A stretch of DNA of 64,000 bases, taken from the NCBI GenBank assembly GCA_039818165.1, contig JBCBUL010000001.1, positions 124,001 through 188,000 on the forward strand, in the 5' to 3' direction. Shown one piece after another: positions 17,305 to 25,767 of this stretch. The notes under the pieces are model-generated. The model did not search any database and was not told the origin of the DNA. It saw only the letters and a program-made list of their open reading frames with translations. Position 1 is the stretch's first letter; every line of letters begins with the position of its first letter. The DNA is from UBA5336 sp039818165. Lineage in GTDB: Bacteria > Pseudomonadota > Alphaproteobacteria > Caulobacterales > Hyphomonadaceae. The position numbers and the translations under genes are program-made.

Positions 17305-19014
17305 ATGTCGATCAAGCTTTGCCTCGCGCTGGTGGCCTCGGTTCTGTTCATGGTGCGCTTCGGCGCAGAGGCCGCGGCCCAGCGGGTCACGAATACGTTG
17401 GAATACCATGTTCTCGAAAACGCGGGGTATGCGTGGACGCCTGTCAGCTACGTCAACAGCTATTCTGACCCGGTCATCGTTTGTACCTATGCCCTGCCAA
17501 GCCGTACGAGCCCGCCTGCCGTGGTGCGGGTGGATCCCAACGCCGCTGACAGCTTTCGCGTCCGGGTGCAGCAATTTGAGGACAGCTCCGTCGTCACGCC
17601 ATCAACGGTGTTCTGCATCGTATCGGAAACCGGGGTCTTCACCCTGCCCGGCGGCCTCAGATATGAGGCGCTGATGGTCGAGTCCGACCAAACGAGCGGG
17701 CGAGCAGCAGGCTGGCAACAAAACCGACTCGAAGTGCTGTCGCTTTCAACCAGTTTCACGGCGCCTATCGTGGTCGGCCAGGTCATGAGTTTCAATGACA
17801 ACCGGGCGAGCGTCTTCCACGCAACCGACTGCGAGCGGAGACAAAACCGCCCCTATGAATCGGGTTTTGCCGATGGGGCATGTGTTGGAAAGCACATCGG
17901 AAGCATTTCCGGGACCAGGGCGACTGAGACCCTCGGCGTGTTTGTTGTGGAAACGGGAACCAGCAATGGGGATAACATCTCGACGTTAGCGGGGCGCACT
18001 GGGAATAATTTGCGCGGCATCGGCAATAGCCCGCCCTATTCCAATACTGTTGCGGGCGATTTCGACCTCGGGATTGGGTCGATGGCTGGTGAGAATGGCG
18101 GCGATGGGGGCTGGTTTGTCTTCTTTGGGACAGACCCGCTTCCGAACGGACAGATACGAGGCGGCATCGACGAGGAAACCGTCCAGGGCGATACGAGCCG
18201 GACGCATATCGATGAGGAAGTGTTTTACTGGCTGTTTGATGACAACAACCAGCCTGAACTCACTCTCGACAAGTCAGCGCCCACAACGGTTTTCGATGGT
18301 GCAGGCGAAACGATCACCTTTCGCTACGACATTGAAAATACAGGCAACACGCCCCTCACGGATATCACCCTGGATGACGACCAGATCGGGGCCGTATCCT
18401 GTCCGCACACCGCTTTGGCAGTTGGTGACGACATGACCTGCACTGCTGATTACACCACAACGCTGGCAGATGTTGCGGCGGGGTCTGTCACCAATACCGC
18501 AACCGCCGATGGCGAGACTCTTTTCGGCACGCTCGCGCCCGCCACCGACAGCTGGACTCTCGGCTTCAGCGCCGCGCCGACCGATCTCGATGTGGAGAAG
18601 ACCGTCCAGCTCTACGACCCCATGACCTATTTCCTCCCCGGCGAAGACGTCATCTACTCGCTCACTGTCACAAATCGCGGGTCGACATCCCCTGATGAAG
18701 GTTCCCTCTTCCTCGTCGATGCAATGCCGGACGAGGTCACGTTTTTTACAGGAGATATGGACGATGGAGGGCCAGCCTCCGGACCGGTCTTCTTCGAGGA
18801 AACAGGCACCGCACTCACGGTTGATCCATTGACCGATATCGGACTGTCCAACAGCTCGATCCGGCCAACGGACATGTCGGCGTGCAATTACAACTCGGCC
18901 TTCGGTATCTATGACCCGCAGGTCACGTTCATTTGTGTCCGGCCACGGGGAACGATGCCTGGGAACTCGCCAGACCCTTCCTTCACCGTGTCTTTTCGCG
19001 CGCGTTTGAAGTAG
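17305..19014 (+). CDS. Large exported protein with DUF11-like repeats
   Basis: 569 residues from ATG 17305, which has AAGGGACGG upstream (a GTG six codons earlier is less likely). Signal peptide ends near AEAAAQ. About 25-315 is a beta-rich domain I do not recognise, with HATDCERRQN and Gly/Asn-rich loops; 316-420 is a conserved-repeat (DUF11/DUF7507-like) domain (ENTGNTPLTDITL, TNTATADGE); 427-569 is the C-terminal module shared with the protein at 13940. Probably a cell-surface or secreted protein. Its last 32 bases overlap the convergent DUF1232 gene. Confidence 0.65.
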   Translation: MSIKLCLALVASVLFMVRFGAEAAAQRVTNTLEYHVLENAGYAWTPVSYVNSYSDPVIVCTYALPSRTSPPAVVRVDPNAADSFRVRVQQFEDSSVVTPSTVFCIVSETGVFTLPGGLRYEALMVESDQTSGRAAGWQQNRLEVLSLSTSFTAPIVVGQVMSFNDNRASVFHATDCERRQNRPYESGFADGACVGKHIGSISGTRATETLGVFVVETGTSNGDNISTLAGRTGNNLRGIGNSPPYSNTVAGDFDLGIGSMAGENGGDGGWFVFFGTDPLPNGQIRGGIDEETVQGDTSRTHIDEEVFYWLFDDNNQPELTLDKSAPTTVFDGAGETITFRYDIENTGNTPLTDITLDDDQIGAVSCPHTALAVGDDMTCTADYTTTLADVAAGSVTNTATADGETLFGTLAPATDSWTLGFSAAPTDLDVEKTVQLYDPMTYFLPGEDVIYSLTVTNRGSTSPDEGSLFLVDAMPDEVTFFTGDMDDGGPASGPVFFEETGTALTVDPLTDIGLSNSSIRPTDMSACNYNSAFGIYDPQVTFICVRPRGTMPGNSPDPSFTVSFRARLK

Positions 19015-19423
19015 GCGAATTGTTCACGTCCATAGGCGGCTCTGGCAGCCTGAGCAGTCGGCGGGCGGCGCGTTTGTGGCGCTCTTTCACATGGGCGCCG
19101 ACAATGCCGAGCGCCGTGGCCAGCACGGTCGCATCATCGGTGAAGCCGAGGACAGCAACAAAATCAGGCAGGGCATCGGCGGGCAGGACGAAATAGGCCA
19201 GCGCCGCCAGAAGCACGCCTTTGGCCTTGCGCGGCGTGGTCGGGTCGAGGGCGGCATAATAGGCTGCGGCTAGATCGTCCGCGAACGGGATACGACCGGC
19301 AACCTTAAGCAGTTTGGGCAAAAAGCGTCGTCGAGTCGTGCGGGCGTTCCGCTCGACCGCGATTGGCAGGTTTGCCCGCTCAGGGGCGCCCGCCTCTTGC
19401 GCGATTTCCCTTGCGTCAGACAT
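18983..19423 (-). CDS. YkvA/DUF1232 family membrane protein
   Basis: 146 residues. The DUF1232 signature is plain: KGVLLAALAYFVLPADALPD followed by GFTDDATVLATALG and a basic tail HVKERHKRAARRLL. The family spans the membrane once or twice; function unknown. The frame overlaps the end of the convergent exported-protein gene by 32 bases. Confidence 0.85.
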   Translation of the reverse strand: MSDAREIAQEAGAPERANLPIAVERNARTTRRRFLPKLLKVAGRIPFADDLAAAYYAALDPTTPRKAKGVLLAALAYFVLPADALPDFVAVLGFTDDATVLATALGIVGAHVKERHKRAARRLLRLPEPPMDVNNSPTSNAREKTR

Positions 19424-19489
19424 TGGCCACTCCGATCATACCGATTAGATCGCCAGTAAATCAGACAGTTCAAGGGAGGTTCTTCAGCT

Positions 19490-20269
19490 ATGAAACTCGA
19501 TTCCAGCATTTCCGCCGTTATCACCGGGGGCGCGTCAGGCCTTGGCGCCGCCACGGCTCGCGCACTCGCAGAGCATGGGGTCAAGGTCGCGCTGTTCGAT
19601 CTGAACGCCGAGAAAGGCGAGGCACTCGCAAGTGAGCTGGGTGGTGTGTTCTGCGATGTGAACGTCACAAGCGATGAGAGTGTTGATGCAGGCTTTGAGA
19701 AGTCCCGTGCAGCCATCGGTCAAGAGCGGATTCTTGTGAACTGCGCCGGCACTGGCAACGCTATCAAGACCGCCTCTCGCAATAAGGAAACCGGCGAAAT
19801 CAAGCATTTCCCGCTCGATAAGTTCGACCTGATCATTCAGATCAATTTGGTGGGAACTTTCCGCTGCATCGCCAAATCAGCTGCCGGGATGATGACCCTT
19901 GATCCGATTGACGGCGAGCGAGGTTCGATTGTGAACACCGCGTCTGTCGCTGCCGAAGATGGTCAAATTGGACAGGCATCCTATTCCGCATCCAAAGGCG
20001 GCGTCGTCGGCATGACCCTTCCCATCGCCCGGGACCTGTCGCGTGAATTGATCCGTGTGAACACGATCTTGCCCGGGATCTTCGATACACCGCTGCTTCA
20101 GGGCGCGCCAGACAACGTCAAACAAGCCCTTGGTGCGCAGGTTCCCCACCCAGCACGGCTTGGAAATCCGGCTGAGTACGCTTCACTTGCCGTTGAGATG
20201 TGCCGCAACGGCTACTTCAATGGCGAGGACGTTCGCCTGGACGGCGCTATCCGCATGGCTCCGCGCTAA
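19490..20269 (+). CDS. 3-hydroxyacyl-CoA dehydrogenase type II-like SDR
   Basis: 259 residues. NAD site TGGASGLG, NCAGTGNA, catalytic Ser in NTASVAA and YSASKGG with Tyr and Lys. The long insertion after NCAG, the INLVGTF segment and the end GEDVRLDGAIRM are typical of HSD17B10-like enzymes, which oxidise 3-hydroxyacyl-CoAs including 2-methyl branched ones from isoleucine breakdown. That would suit the branched-chain dehydrogenase operon at 26.9 kb, but the two are not linked. AGGGAGG precedes the ATG at a rather long spacing. Confidence 0.85.
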   Translation: MKLDSSISAVITGGASGLGAATARALAEHGVKVALFDLNAEKGEALASELGGVFCDVNVTSDESVDAGFEKSRAAIGQERILVNCAGTGNAIKTASRNKETGEIKHFPLDKFDLIIQINLVGTFRCIAKSAAGMMTLDPIDGERGSIVNTASVAAEDGQIGQASYSASKGGVVGMTLPIARDLSRELIRVNTILPGIFDTPLLQGAPDNVKQALGAQVPHPARLGNPAEYASLAVEMCRNGYFNGEDVRLDGAIRMAPR

Positions 20270-20880
20270 CGCGGCGTTTTATTGGCCCAAGTGAGCGCCT
20301 CAACGTCGTGCCGGGACGTGGCGCTAACATAATTCGGCAATCGTTCAGCACGTTCGGCAGTCTCGGGCTGATGCTTCACCACGTGTGCCCGGGTTTCCAC
20401 TCTCCGCACCACGCGCCTGACGGTGCGGGTTGGCGCTGTATGACAGCACGCGCTGGCGCTTCGATGGTTTACCCTTTGTACGTGGACTCCGCCCACCAGG
20501 GGCTGTTGTGCATGGTGTTGCGGCCGATGGACTGAAATACCAAGCCGTGAGAGCGTCTCGACTGTGAGAAGCCCTTCGATCAGGCCTTCGTCTCGCTGGA
20601 ATACCTGCAAGGCGCGCAGGGTTCGTGGCCCCATAATCCCGTCTATATGCCCCGGATTAAACCCCCGAACCGCGAGTTCCGCCTGAATCCGGCGAATTGC
20701 GTTCGCGTTTGGCGCTATCAATACCTGAGCGGTTTGCCCTTCGACCGATAAACAGCAAGTGCTGGAAGCCTCGATTGAAGGTGGTGACATGCCCTGATGC
20801 TGAGACTGCGTATGCTCAGCATGGGCTAGGGGGATTGAAAGGCCAAGGGCGGCAATGATCAGGGTAATATGGACGAGCAT
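20266..20880 (-). CDS. Exported peptidoglycan-binding-domain protein
   Basis: 204 residues with a signal peptide ending at AHA. Residues about 58-105 form a PF01471-type peptidoglycan-binding domain: IRRIQAELAVRGFNPGHIDG, MGPRTLRALQVFQRDEGL. The rest is rich in His and Arg (HRPQHHAQQ, RRVVRRVETR) and probably disordered or wall-binding. The start at 20880 is where the signal peptide begins; the frame extends upstream without coding features. The stop overlaps that of the convergent SDR by four bases. Confidence 0.75.
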   Translation of the reverse strand: MLVHITLIIAALGLSIPLAHAEHTQSQHQGMSPPSIEASSTCCLSVEGQTAQVLIAPNANAIRRIQAELAVRGFNPGHIDGIMGPRTLRALQVFQRDEGLIEGLLTVETLSRLGISVHRPQHHAQQPLVGGVHVQRVNHRSASACCHTAPTRTVRRVVRRVETRAHVVKHQPETAERAERLPNYVSATSRHDVEALTWANKTPR

Positions 20881-21113
20881 GGCACACCTTTTTTGCTTTC
20901 GTCCCAGGATGGTTAACAGGCAAAGACCAATGTCAACACTTGGCCAAGCTCTGTGCCGATTGGGGCGAAAGCTGACTTTGAAATTCGTTACCCAGGGGAA
21001 TTTCAGGCCCCGGATTCTTGTCAGAATAGCATCCGTCAACATGAAATCGATTTGACGAGACTCTTTTAGCACGCGGCGATAAGTTCGAGCTTCGCGCACG
21101 AGGGAGGGTTGCG

Positions 21114-21605
21114 ATGAACTGGATTTTGGGTCGTTTGAAATGGGGGGTAGCTGCTGCAGCTCTGGGAGGTCCGTTTTTCGCCTTTATGGGCTTCAACGAA
21201 ACAGCAACGTTCAAAAAATTGGAAGAAGAAGGTGTGAAGGCGCAGGCCTATATTACGGGGGCAACGGAAACATCTCGGCGACGCGGAGCGACGTCATATG
21301 ACGTGGATCTCGTCTGGTTCGACAAGGCGGGCGAAGAGCGTAAGGCTGCGAATGTGGATATCTCGTCGAGCTTTGCACGCGAAATGATCCAGGGTGACGA
21401 AATTGTCGTGGACGTCATTCCGATCCGGTATCTTGAAGATGATACCAGCGTCGACCCGGTTGTAATCAACAGCCTGCAGGACCAAAAGGAAACTGCCCAA
21501 TTCATGACCTATGGGGGCGCAGCTACGGGCGGCGTTGGCTGGCTTGGCGGCCTGCTTTGGTTCTTGCTGGGACGCCGTAAGTCGTCAGACGTTGAGGCGG
21601 GCTAA
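21114..21605 (+). CDS. DUF3592-like membrane protein
   Basis: 163 residues: an N-terminal hydrophobic segment (about 9-26), a roughly 95-residue beta-rich extracytoplasmic part (YDVDLVWFDKAGEER, EIVVDVIPIRYLEDD) and a C-terminal membrane helix (GGVGWLGGLLWFLLG) with a basic stop. This is the layout of DUF3592 proteins, whose function is unknown. GGGAGGG precedes the start. Confidence 0.65.
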   Translation: MNWILGRLKWGVAAAALGGPFFAFMGFNETATFKKLEEEGVKAQAYITGATETSRRRGATSYDVDLVWFDKAGEERKAANVDISSSFAREMIQGDEIVVDVIPIRYLEDDTSVDPVVINSLQDQKETAQFMTYGGAATGGVGWLGGLLWFLLGRRKSSDVEAG

Positions 21606-21655
21606 GGTAGGCGCAGTTGCTTAGGGGCTTGACCGACGGGATGCCAGCAGGACCC

Positions 21656-22312
21656 ATGAGCGACATGTCCGATTCAATTCAAGCTGTTATCTGGGATTTT
21701 GGGGGCGTCATCACGACGTCCCCATTCGAGGCCTTCAACCGGTATGAAGCGGCCAACGGGCTGCCGCCAGACTTCATCCGCTCTGTAAACGCCCGAAATG
21801 GTGACACGAATGCCTGGGCGCGTCTGGAGCGTTCAGAAGTGTCAGCAGACGAATTCGATAGCCTTTTCGCCAAAGAGTCGGCTGAACTTGGTCATACGGT
21901 TCCTGGCAAGGCGGTCTTGGCTTTGCTGTCTGGCTCGATCCGCCCGAGTGTCGTTGATGCTCTTCGGGTTTGTAAAAGCCGCGCCAAGGTCGGGTGCATC
22001 ACCAACAATGCGCCGGTCGGCAAAGGCGCTGGTATGAGCAGCGACTCAGATAAAGCGGCGGAAGTCGCCCGCGTACTCGCGCTGTTTGACCATGTGATCG
22101 AAAGCTCGAAAGTCGGCATCCGCAAGCCAGATCCGCGCATTTATGCGCTTATGTGCGAGGCTCTGGAAGTCGAGCCCAGCAATTGTGTTTATCTCGACGA
22201 TCTGGGGATTAATCTGAAGCCCGCACGGGCCATGGGTATGGCCACCATCAAGGTGACCAGTGAAGAGCAAGTGCTCAAAGACCTGGCCGAATTGACAGGA
22301 TACCCCATTTAA
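21656..22312 (+). CDS. HAD-IA family hydrolase
   Basis: 218 residues. HAD motif I is IWDFGGVIT, where the second catalytic Asp (normally DxDG) is replaced by Gly-Gly (DFGG), as in the epoxide-hydrolase N-domain / acyl-CoA-dehydrogenase-associated HAD group. Motif II TNN, motif III Lys in SSKVGIRKPDP and motif IV YLDDLGINL are present. Starts at 21641, 21656 and 21665 are all possible; 21656 has AGGA at short spacing. It is the first of four + strand genes with short gaps. Confidence 0.75.
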   Translation: MSDMSDSIQAVIWDFGGVITTSPFEAFNRYEAANGLPPDFIRSVNARNGDTNAWARLERSEVSADEFDSLFAKESAELGHTVPGKAVLALLSGSIRPSVVDALRVCKSRAKVGCITNNAPVGKGAGMSSDSDKAAEVARVLALFDHVIESSKVGIRKPDPRIYALMCEALEVEPSNCVYLDDLGINLKPARAMGMATIKVTSEEQVLKDLAELTGYPI

Positions 22313-22334
22313 ACGACAGCCGAGGGGGGGCATT

Positions 22335-22916
22335 GTGTGTTGGAGGTTCATTCTCGCCGGTATCGCGCTCATTGCTTTGGCCGCTTGCGGGGGGCCAGCT
22401 CAGGACGCTGTTCCGTCCGGGGAGCCAGACGACATACTCTTCGAAGTTGCGCCTTCGACACCGCCGCCGCCCCTGCCGGACGCAGTGATTCAAACACGCG
22501 ACGAACTTCTGGCGATCGCTGACCGGAACTCGTTGCGAGCGCTTGCGCGACGCGCCGATGCGGAACCGGTTTTCCTGTCGAATCTCGGCAGCGATGACCA
22601 CTATGGGCATTGGGATCTCATGCGTCGGACAGGCTTTGACCCCAATACCAAGCTTCAGGACCTGTTTCGCCAGCCCCATGGCGTGCGCCGCGTCGGAGCA
22701 GAAACTTGGTATATTTGGCCAGACTTGGCGGCCCTGCCTGCGGAAGACCTCGCTCCTGAGCGTCTGTCGTTTCAGGATGCTGCGCGCTTGAGAAGCCTGG
22801 TGGGCGAGCAAGGCCTGGCTCAGATTGAGGCGGGTCAATCGTATCCTGGTGTGCGCACTGCTATTTCCGAGTCGGGTGCATGGCGCTATTTCCTCCATGA
22901 AACACCTTCAGAGTAG
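22335..22916 (+). CDS. Hypothetical lipoprotein, 193 aa
   Basis: Starts with GTG, which has a GAGGGGGG tract six bases upstream. The lipobox LAAC puts the lipidated Cys at residue 18. The mature part has a Pro-rich linker, then a compact region with DHYGHWDLMRRTGFDP and WYIWPDLAALP, and a C-terminal SGAWRYFLH. I do not recognise a named domain. It lies in a row with the HAD gene (22 bases before) and the pterin dehydratase (9 bases after). Confidence 0.6.
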   Translation: MCWRFILAGIALIALAACGGPAQDAVPSGEPDDILFEVAPSTPPPPLPDAVIQTRDELLAIADRNSLRALARRADAEPVFLSNLGSDDHYGHWDLMRRTGFDPNTKLQDLFRQPHGVRRVGAETWYIWPDLAALPAEDLAPERLSFQDAARLRSLVGEQGLAQIEAGQSYPGVRTAISESGAWRYFLHETPSE

Positions 22917-22925
22917 GAGTAGCGT

Positions 22926-23222
22926 ATGTCGGAAGTCTTGGGAGCGGATGTGTTCCTGGAAAGTCGGCCCCGTTGGGCTCGAGCGAAAGATGAGCGGGAT
23001 GCGGTATCGCGGCAGTTCAATTTTGCAGATTTCAAGACAGCCTGGGCGTTTATGTCCGCTGTGGCTCTCAAGGCCGAGCAGATGGACCACCATCCCGAAT
23101 GGTCGAATGTCTACTCGACAGTGGATGTCCTGCTGACGACCCACGATGCGGGCGGCGTGACCCAGAAGGATTTAGACCTGGCAACTTTTATGGATGAGCT
23201 TGCCTCCCGGCTCATGGACTAG
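22926..23222 (+). CDS. phhB: Pterin-4a-carbinolamine dehydratase
   Basis: 98 residues of the PCD/DCoH family. The active-site pattern is EQMDHHPEWSNVYSTV, with the paired His and the Trp. It dehydrates 4a-hydroxytetrahydrobiopterin, recycling the cofactor of aromatic amino acid hydroxylases. No hydroxylase gene is seen nearby. It overlaps no neighbour and follows the lipoprotein by nine bases, so it is likely co-transcribed. Confidence 0.9.
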   Translation: MSEVLGADVFLESRPRWARAKDERDAVSRQFNFADFKTAWAFMSAVALKAEQMDHHPEWSNVYSTVDVLLTTHDAGGVTQKDLDLATFMDELASRLMD

Positions 23223-23307
23223 CCGGCCTTCCCCTGCGCGCCCCGTTGACGGAGGGCGCGGGGCAAAGGCACTGGTACCACCAAAGCTGATAAAGGGAGG
23301 CCACGTT

Positions 23308-24081
23308 TTGGGACGTGTTGACGGAAAAATGGCACTCGTGACAGGCGGTGCCCAGGGACTTGGCGAGGCAACGGCCAGGATGCTGGCTCGGGAAGGCGCC
23401 AAGGTCACGGTGACCGACATCAACGGCGATGGTGCAGACGCGATCGCTGCCTCGATTAACGAAGACCATGGCGCTGGAACCGCATTCGCGTTTCAACACG
23501 ACGTCACGGATGAAGCGCGTTGGAAAGCGGTCCTGCAAGAGGCGCATGACGCCATGGGCGGCCTCAACGTTCTCGTCAACAATGCAGGTATTGGCTCGCT
23601 CGGATCCGTAGAAGACGAGACATATGACGCCTTCCGGAAGGTCCAGGCGGTTGATGTGGATTCCATTTTTCTGGGCTGCAAATACGCGATCCCGCTCATG
23701 CGAGATCACGGCCTCGGATCGATCATCAACATTTCTTCCATCGCAGGCATTGTCGCGAGCGGAAACTATGTCGCTTACAACACTGCCAAGGCGGCCGTGC
23801 GTCATTTGTCCAAGTCAATCGCGCTCCACTGCGCAAAAACCGGTGGCCAGATCCGTTCGAATTCGGTGCACCCCGTGTTTATCAACACACCCATTCTGGA
23901 TGGTGTGAAGCAGATGTTCGGCGAGGAAGAGGGCCTTGCAAAACTTGCACGCCAAATTCCCCTGGGACGCGTGGGTGAGCCCGATGATATCGCTTACGCG
24001 GTGCTCTACCTCGCTTCGGACGAGAGTAAGCTCGTCACAGGAGCCGAATTGAAAGTCGATGGCGGCATTTCCGCCATGTAA
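23308..24081 (+). CDS. Short-chain dehydrogenase/reductase (SDR)
   Basis: 257 residues, starting with TTG at 23308 because AAGGGAGG lies seven bases upstream and the family N-terminus (GRVDGKMALVTGG) begins there. Classical SDR: TGGAQGLG cofactor site, NNAGIG, NISS catalytic Ser, YVAYNTAKAA with Tyr and Lys, and GAELKVDGGISAM at the end. Asp in the second strand (VTDIN) favours NAD. It resembles 3-alpha/20-beta-hydroxysteroid and cyclopentanol dehydrogenases; substrate unknown. It abuts the convergent MFS gene with no gap. Confidence 0.85.
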   Translation: MGRVDGKMALVTGGAQGLGEATARMLAREGAKVTVTDINGDGADAIAASINEDHGAGTAFAFQHDVTDEARWKAVLQEAHDAMGGLNVLVNNAGIGSLGSVEDETYDAFRKVQAVDVDSIFLGCKYAIPLMRDHGLGSIINISSIAGIVASGNYVAYNTAKAAVRHLSKSIALHCAKTGGQIRSNSVHPVFINTPILDGVKQMFGEEEGLAKLARQIPLGRVGEPDDIAYAVLYLASDESKLVTGAELKVDGGISAM

Positions 24082-25335
24082 TTACTCTGCGGGCGCGCTT
24101 TTGCGGCGTCCAAGTCGCCCGAGAAGCGAGTAGGCCAACAGGCCCACAATTGCGATTGTTGATATCAGCAGTGGCAATGCGGGGTTCAGCATGTAGAGCC
24201 CCGCGCCTGCCAAGGGTCCTAGAATATAGCCACCGGGAGGCGCAGCCGACATCAGCGAGGCTGCGCTTCCTTGTTCCTGGGGCTCCACTGCTAAAGTGCC
24301 AAGCGCGTTGAGCGCCGGCACACACAATCCAGCGCCAATGCCAACCACACCAAATCCCAGGCAGAACAGCCAGAATTGCATCGCCCCAAGCGTAATTGCG
24401 TAGCCGACTGCGATGAGAAACAGCCCCTGGGGAAGCATTTTTCGCGGATCCGGCTTCGCGCGCCCGAGATAGCCGAACTGTACAATAATGAGCATTATGC
24501 CAAGGGCTGCCATGACCACACCGGCCGCTTCCACGGCATCGGCACGATCAAGCAGAAAACGGTCTTTGATCAGCCAGGCGATCGTCTGCTGCACGCCGCC
24601 AACGATTGTGAAGTAGACCAAAAGAAATACGAATGGCGGTATGATCCGTGGATCTCGGATTGAAAGGGGAGGCGGGCGTTTCGCCCCGGCGCGTGCGGGC
24701 CGCGTTGGCGGAAGAATGAATGCAATCACTCCCGCGACCAAGACCGCAAATACGACCGCCGCCCAGATCGGAAGCAGGGCGTCAATGCGCGCAAGGACTG
24801 CCGCGCTGGCCGGTCCGATAATCGAGCCAATGCTCATGCCGGCGCCGAGCAGGCCCATGCCAGCGGCGCGGGTGGCCGGCGTTGTCGCATCCGCCATTGC
24901 TGCCATGGAAGCTGGCTGTAGACCGGGAGACAAAAGCCCGAACCAGAATCGTGCGAAACACAACAGTGCGAAAGCGGCGGTTCCGGTCACGATTCCCGCC
25001 AGTGCAGCATCGAGCGCGAAGATGAACGCGGCATTGCAGATCGCCATCATCAAGAGCGAAAACACCATAATCCGCTTGCGACCGAACCGGTCCGCCATCT
25101 TGCCCCACCACGGTATGGTCAGGGTGAAGAGAAGCGTTGAGAGCGCCATGATCCCGGCGACTTGCAACTCGGTCAGACCTGCGTCGCGGGCAAGCGGGGC
25201 CACCACAACCACATTGATTGAAAGTCCCGCGCCCATGGAAACGGTGCCAAGCGCCACAGCAGCCTGTTGAAGGCGCGAAAGCGGTCGCAGCGGTTGCGGC
25301 TCGCCGTCGGTTTTTGGGATGTCTGCAACGCTCAC
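24082..25335 (-). CDS. MFS transporter (TCR/Tet-like drug exporter)
   Basis: 417 residues, twelve predicted membrane segments. Motif A between helices 2 and 3 is GKMADRFGRKRI, and a motif-C-like GLLGAGMSIGSIIGPA lies in helix 5, both marks of drug:H+ antiporters. A basic central loop (RPARAGAKRPPP) separates the halves. The gene is divergent from yggT; a CTTGCC-N4-GGCAAG dyad sits in their shared upstream region. Confidence 0.85.
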   Translation of the reverse strand: MSVADIPKTDGEPQPLRPLSRLQQAAVALGTVSMGAGLSINVVVVAPLARDAGLTELQVAGIMALSTLLFTLTIPWWGKMADRFGRKRIMVFSLLMMAICNAAFIFALDAALAGIVTGTAAFALLCFARFWFGLLSPGLQPASMAAMADATTPATRAAGMGLLGAGMSIGSIIGPASAAVLARIDALLPIWAAVVFAVLVAGVIAFILPPTRPARAGAKRPPPLSIRDPRIIPPFVFLLVYFTIVGGVQQTIAWLIKDRFLLDRADAVEAAGVVMAALGIMLIIVQFGYLGRAKPDPRKMLPQGLFLIAVGYAITLGAMQFWLFCLGFGVVGIGAGLCVPALNALGTLAVEPQEQGSAASLMSAAPPGGYILGPLAGAGLYMLNPALPLLISTIAIVGLLAYSLLGRLGRRKSAPAE

Positions 25336-25362
25336 ACTGGAAACCTATGCTGATGGCCGCAC

Positions 25363-25378
25363 CTTGCCAATCGGCAAG
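25363..25378. promoter_or_regulatory. Inverted repeat between MFS gene and yggT
   Basis: CTTGCC-AATC-GGCAAG is a perfect 6+6 inverted repeat 28 bases upstream of the MFS start. It could be an operator for a local regulator or a small hairpin. No regulator gene is adjacent. Confidence 0.3.
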
Positions 25379-25423
25379 CACCCTTATCTAAGCGTCAACT
25401 CATCCTTTTATTCGGAGACACGG

Positions 25424-25720
25424 ATGCTGTCTTTTCTCGCGCCGCTTTACCCGCTCTTCTACTGGCCACTGTCGATCTTGTTCTACATGATGGTTGCTTA
25501 CGCCATCTTCAGTTGGGCCGTGGTTGGCGGTGTGGTCTCGATGCAAAACCCCACGGCGCGCAGCATTTATCGTTTCCTGGCAAGCGTGATTGAGCCATTG
25601 GCGGCACCGATCCGGCGCTACGTCCCGCCCCTCGGCATGTTCGACATGTCATTCTTCGTATTGGTCCTTATCATTATTGGTCTGCGCGACATCCTCCTGC
25701 CTTGGCTGTTCTTTGGCTGA
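25424..25720 (+). CDS. YggT family membrane protein
   Basis: 98 residues with two hydrophobic blocks. Family marks are the stretch YAIFSWAVVGGVVSMQNP, RSIYRFLASVIEPLAAPIRRYVPP and the final FVLVLIIIGLRDILLPWL. YggT proteins are small inner-membrane proteins of poorly known role, with reports of osmotic or division links. GGAG is seven bases upstream. folD begins 47 bases downstream and is probably in the same transcript. Confidence 0.9.
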   Translation: MLSFLAPLYPLFYWPLSILFYMMVAYAIFSWAVVGGVVSMQNPTARSIYRFLASVIEPLAAPIRRYVPPLGMFDMSFFVLVLIIIGLRDILLPWLFFG

Positions 25721-25767
25721 TCACGGAATCACGGCTAGAAGGCACCCAACCGGTTTTGGAGGGTACT

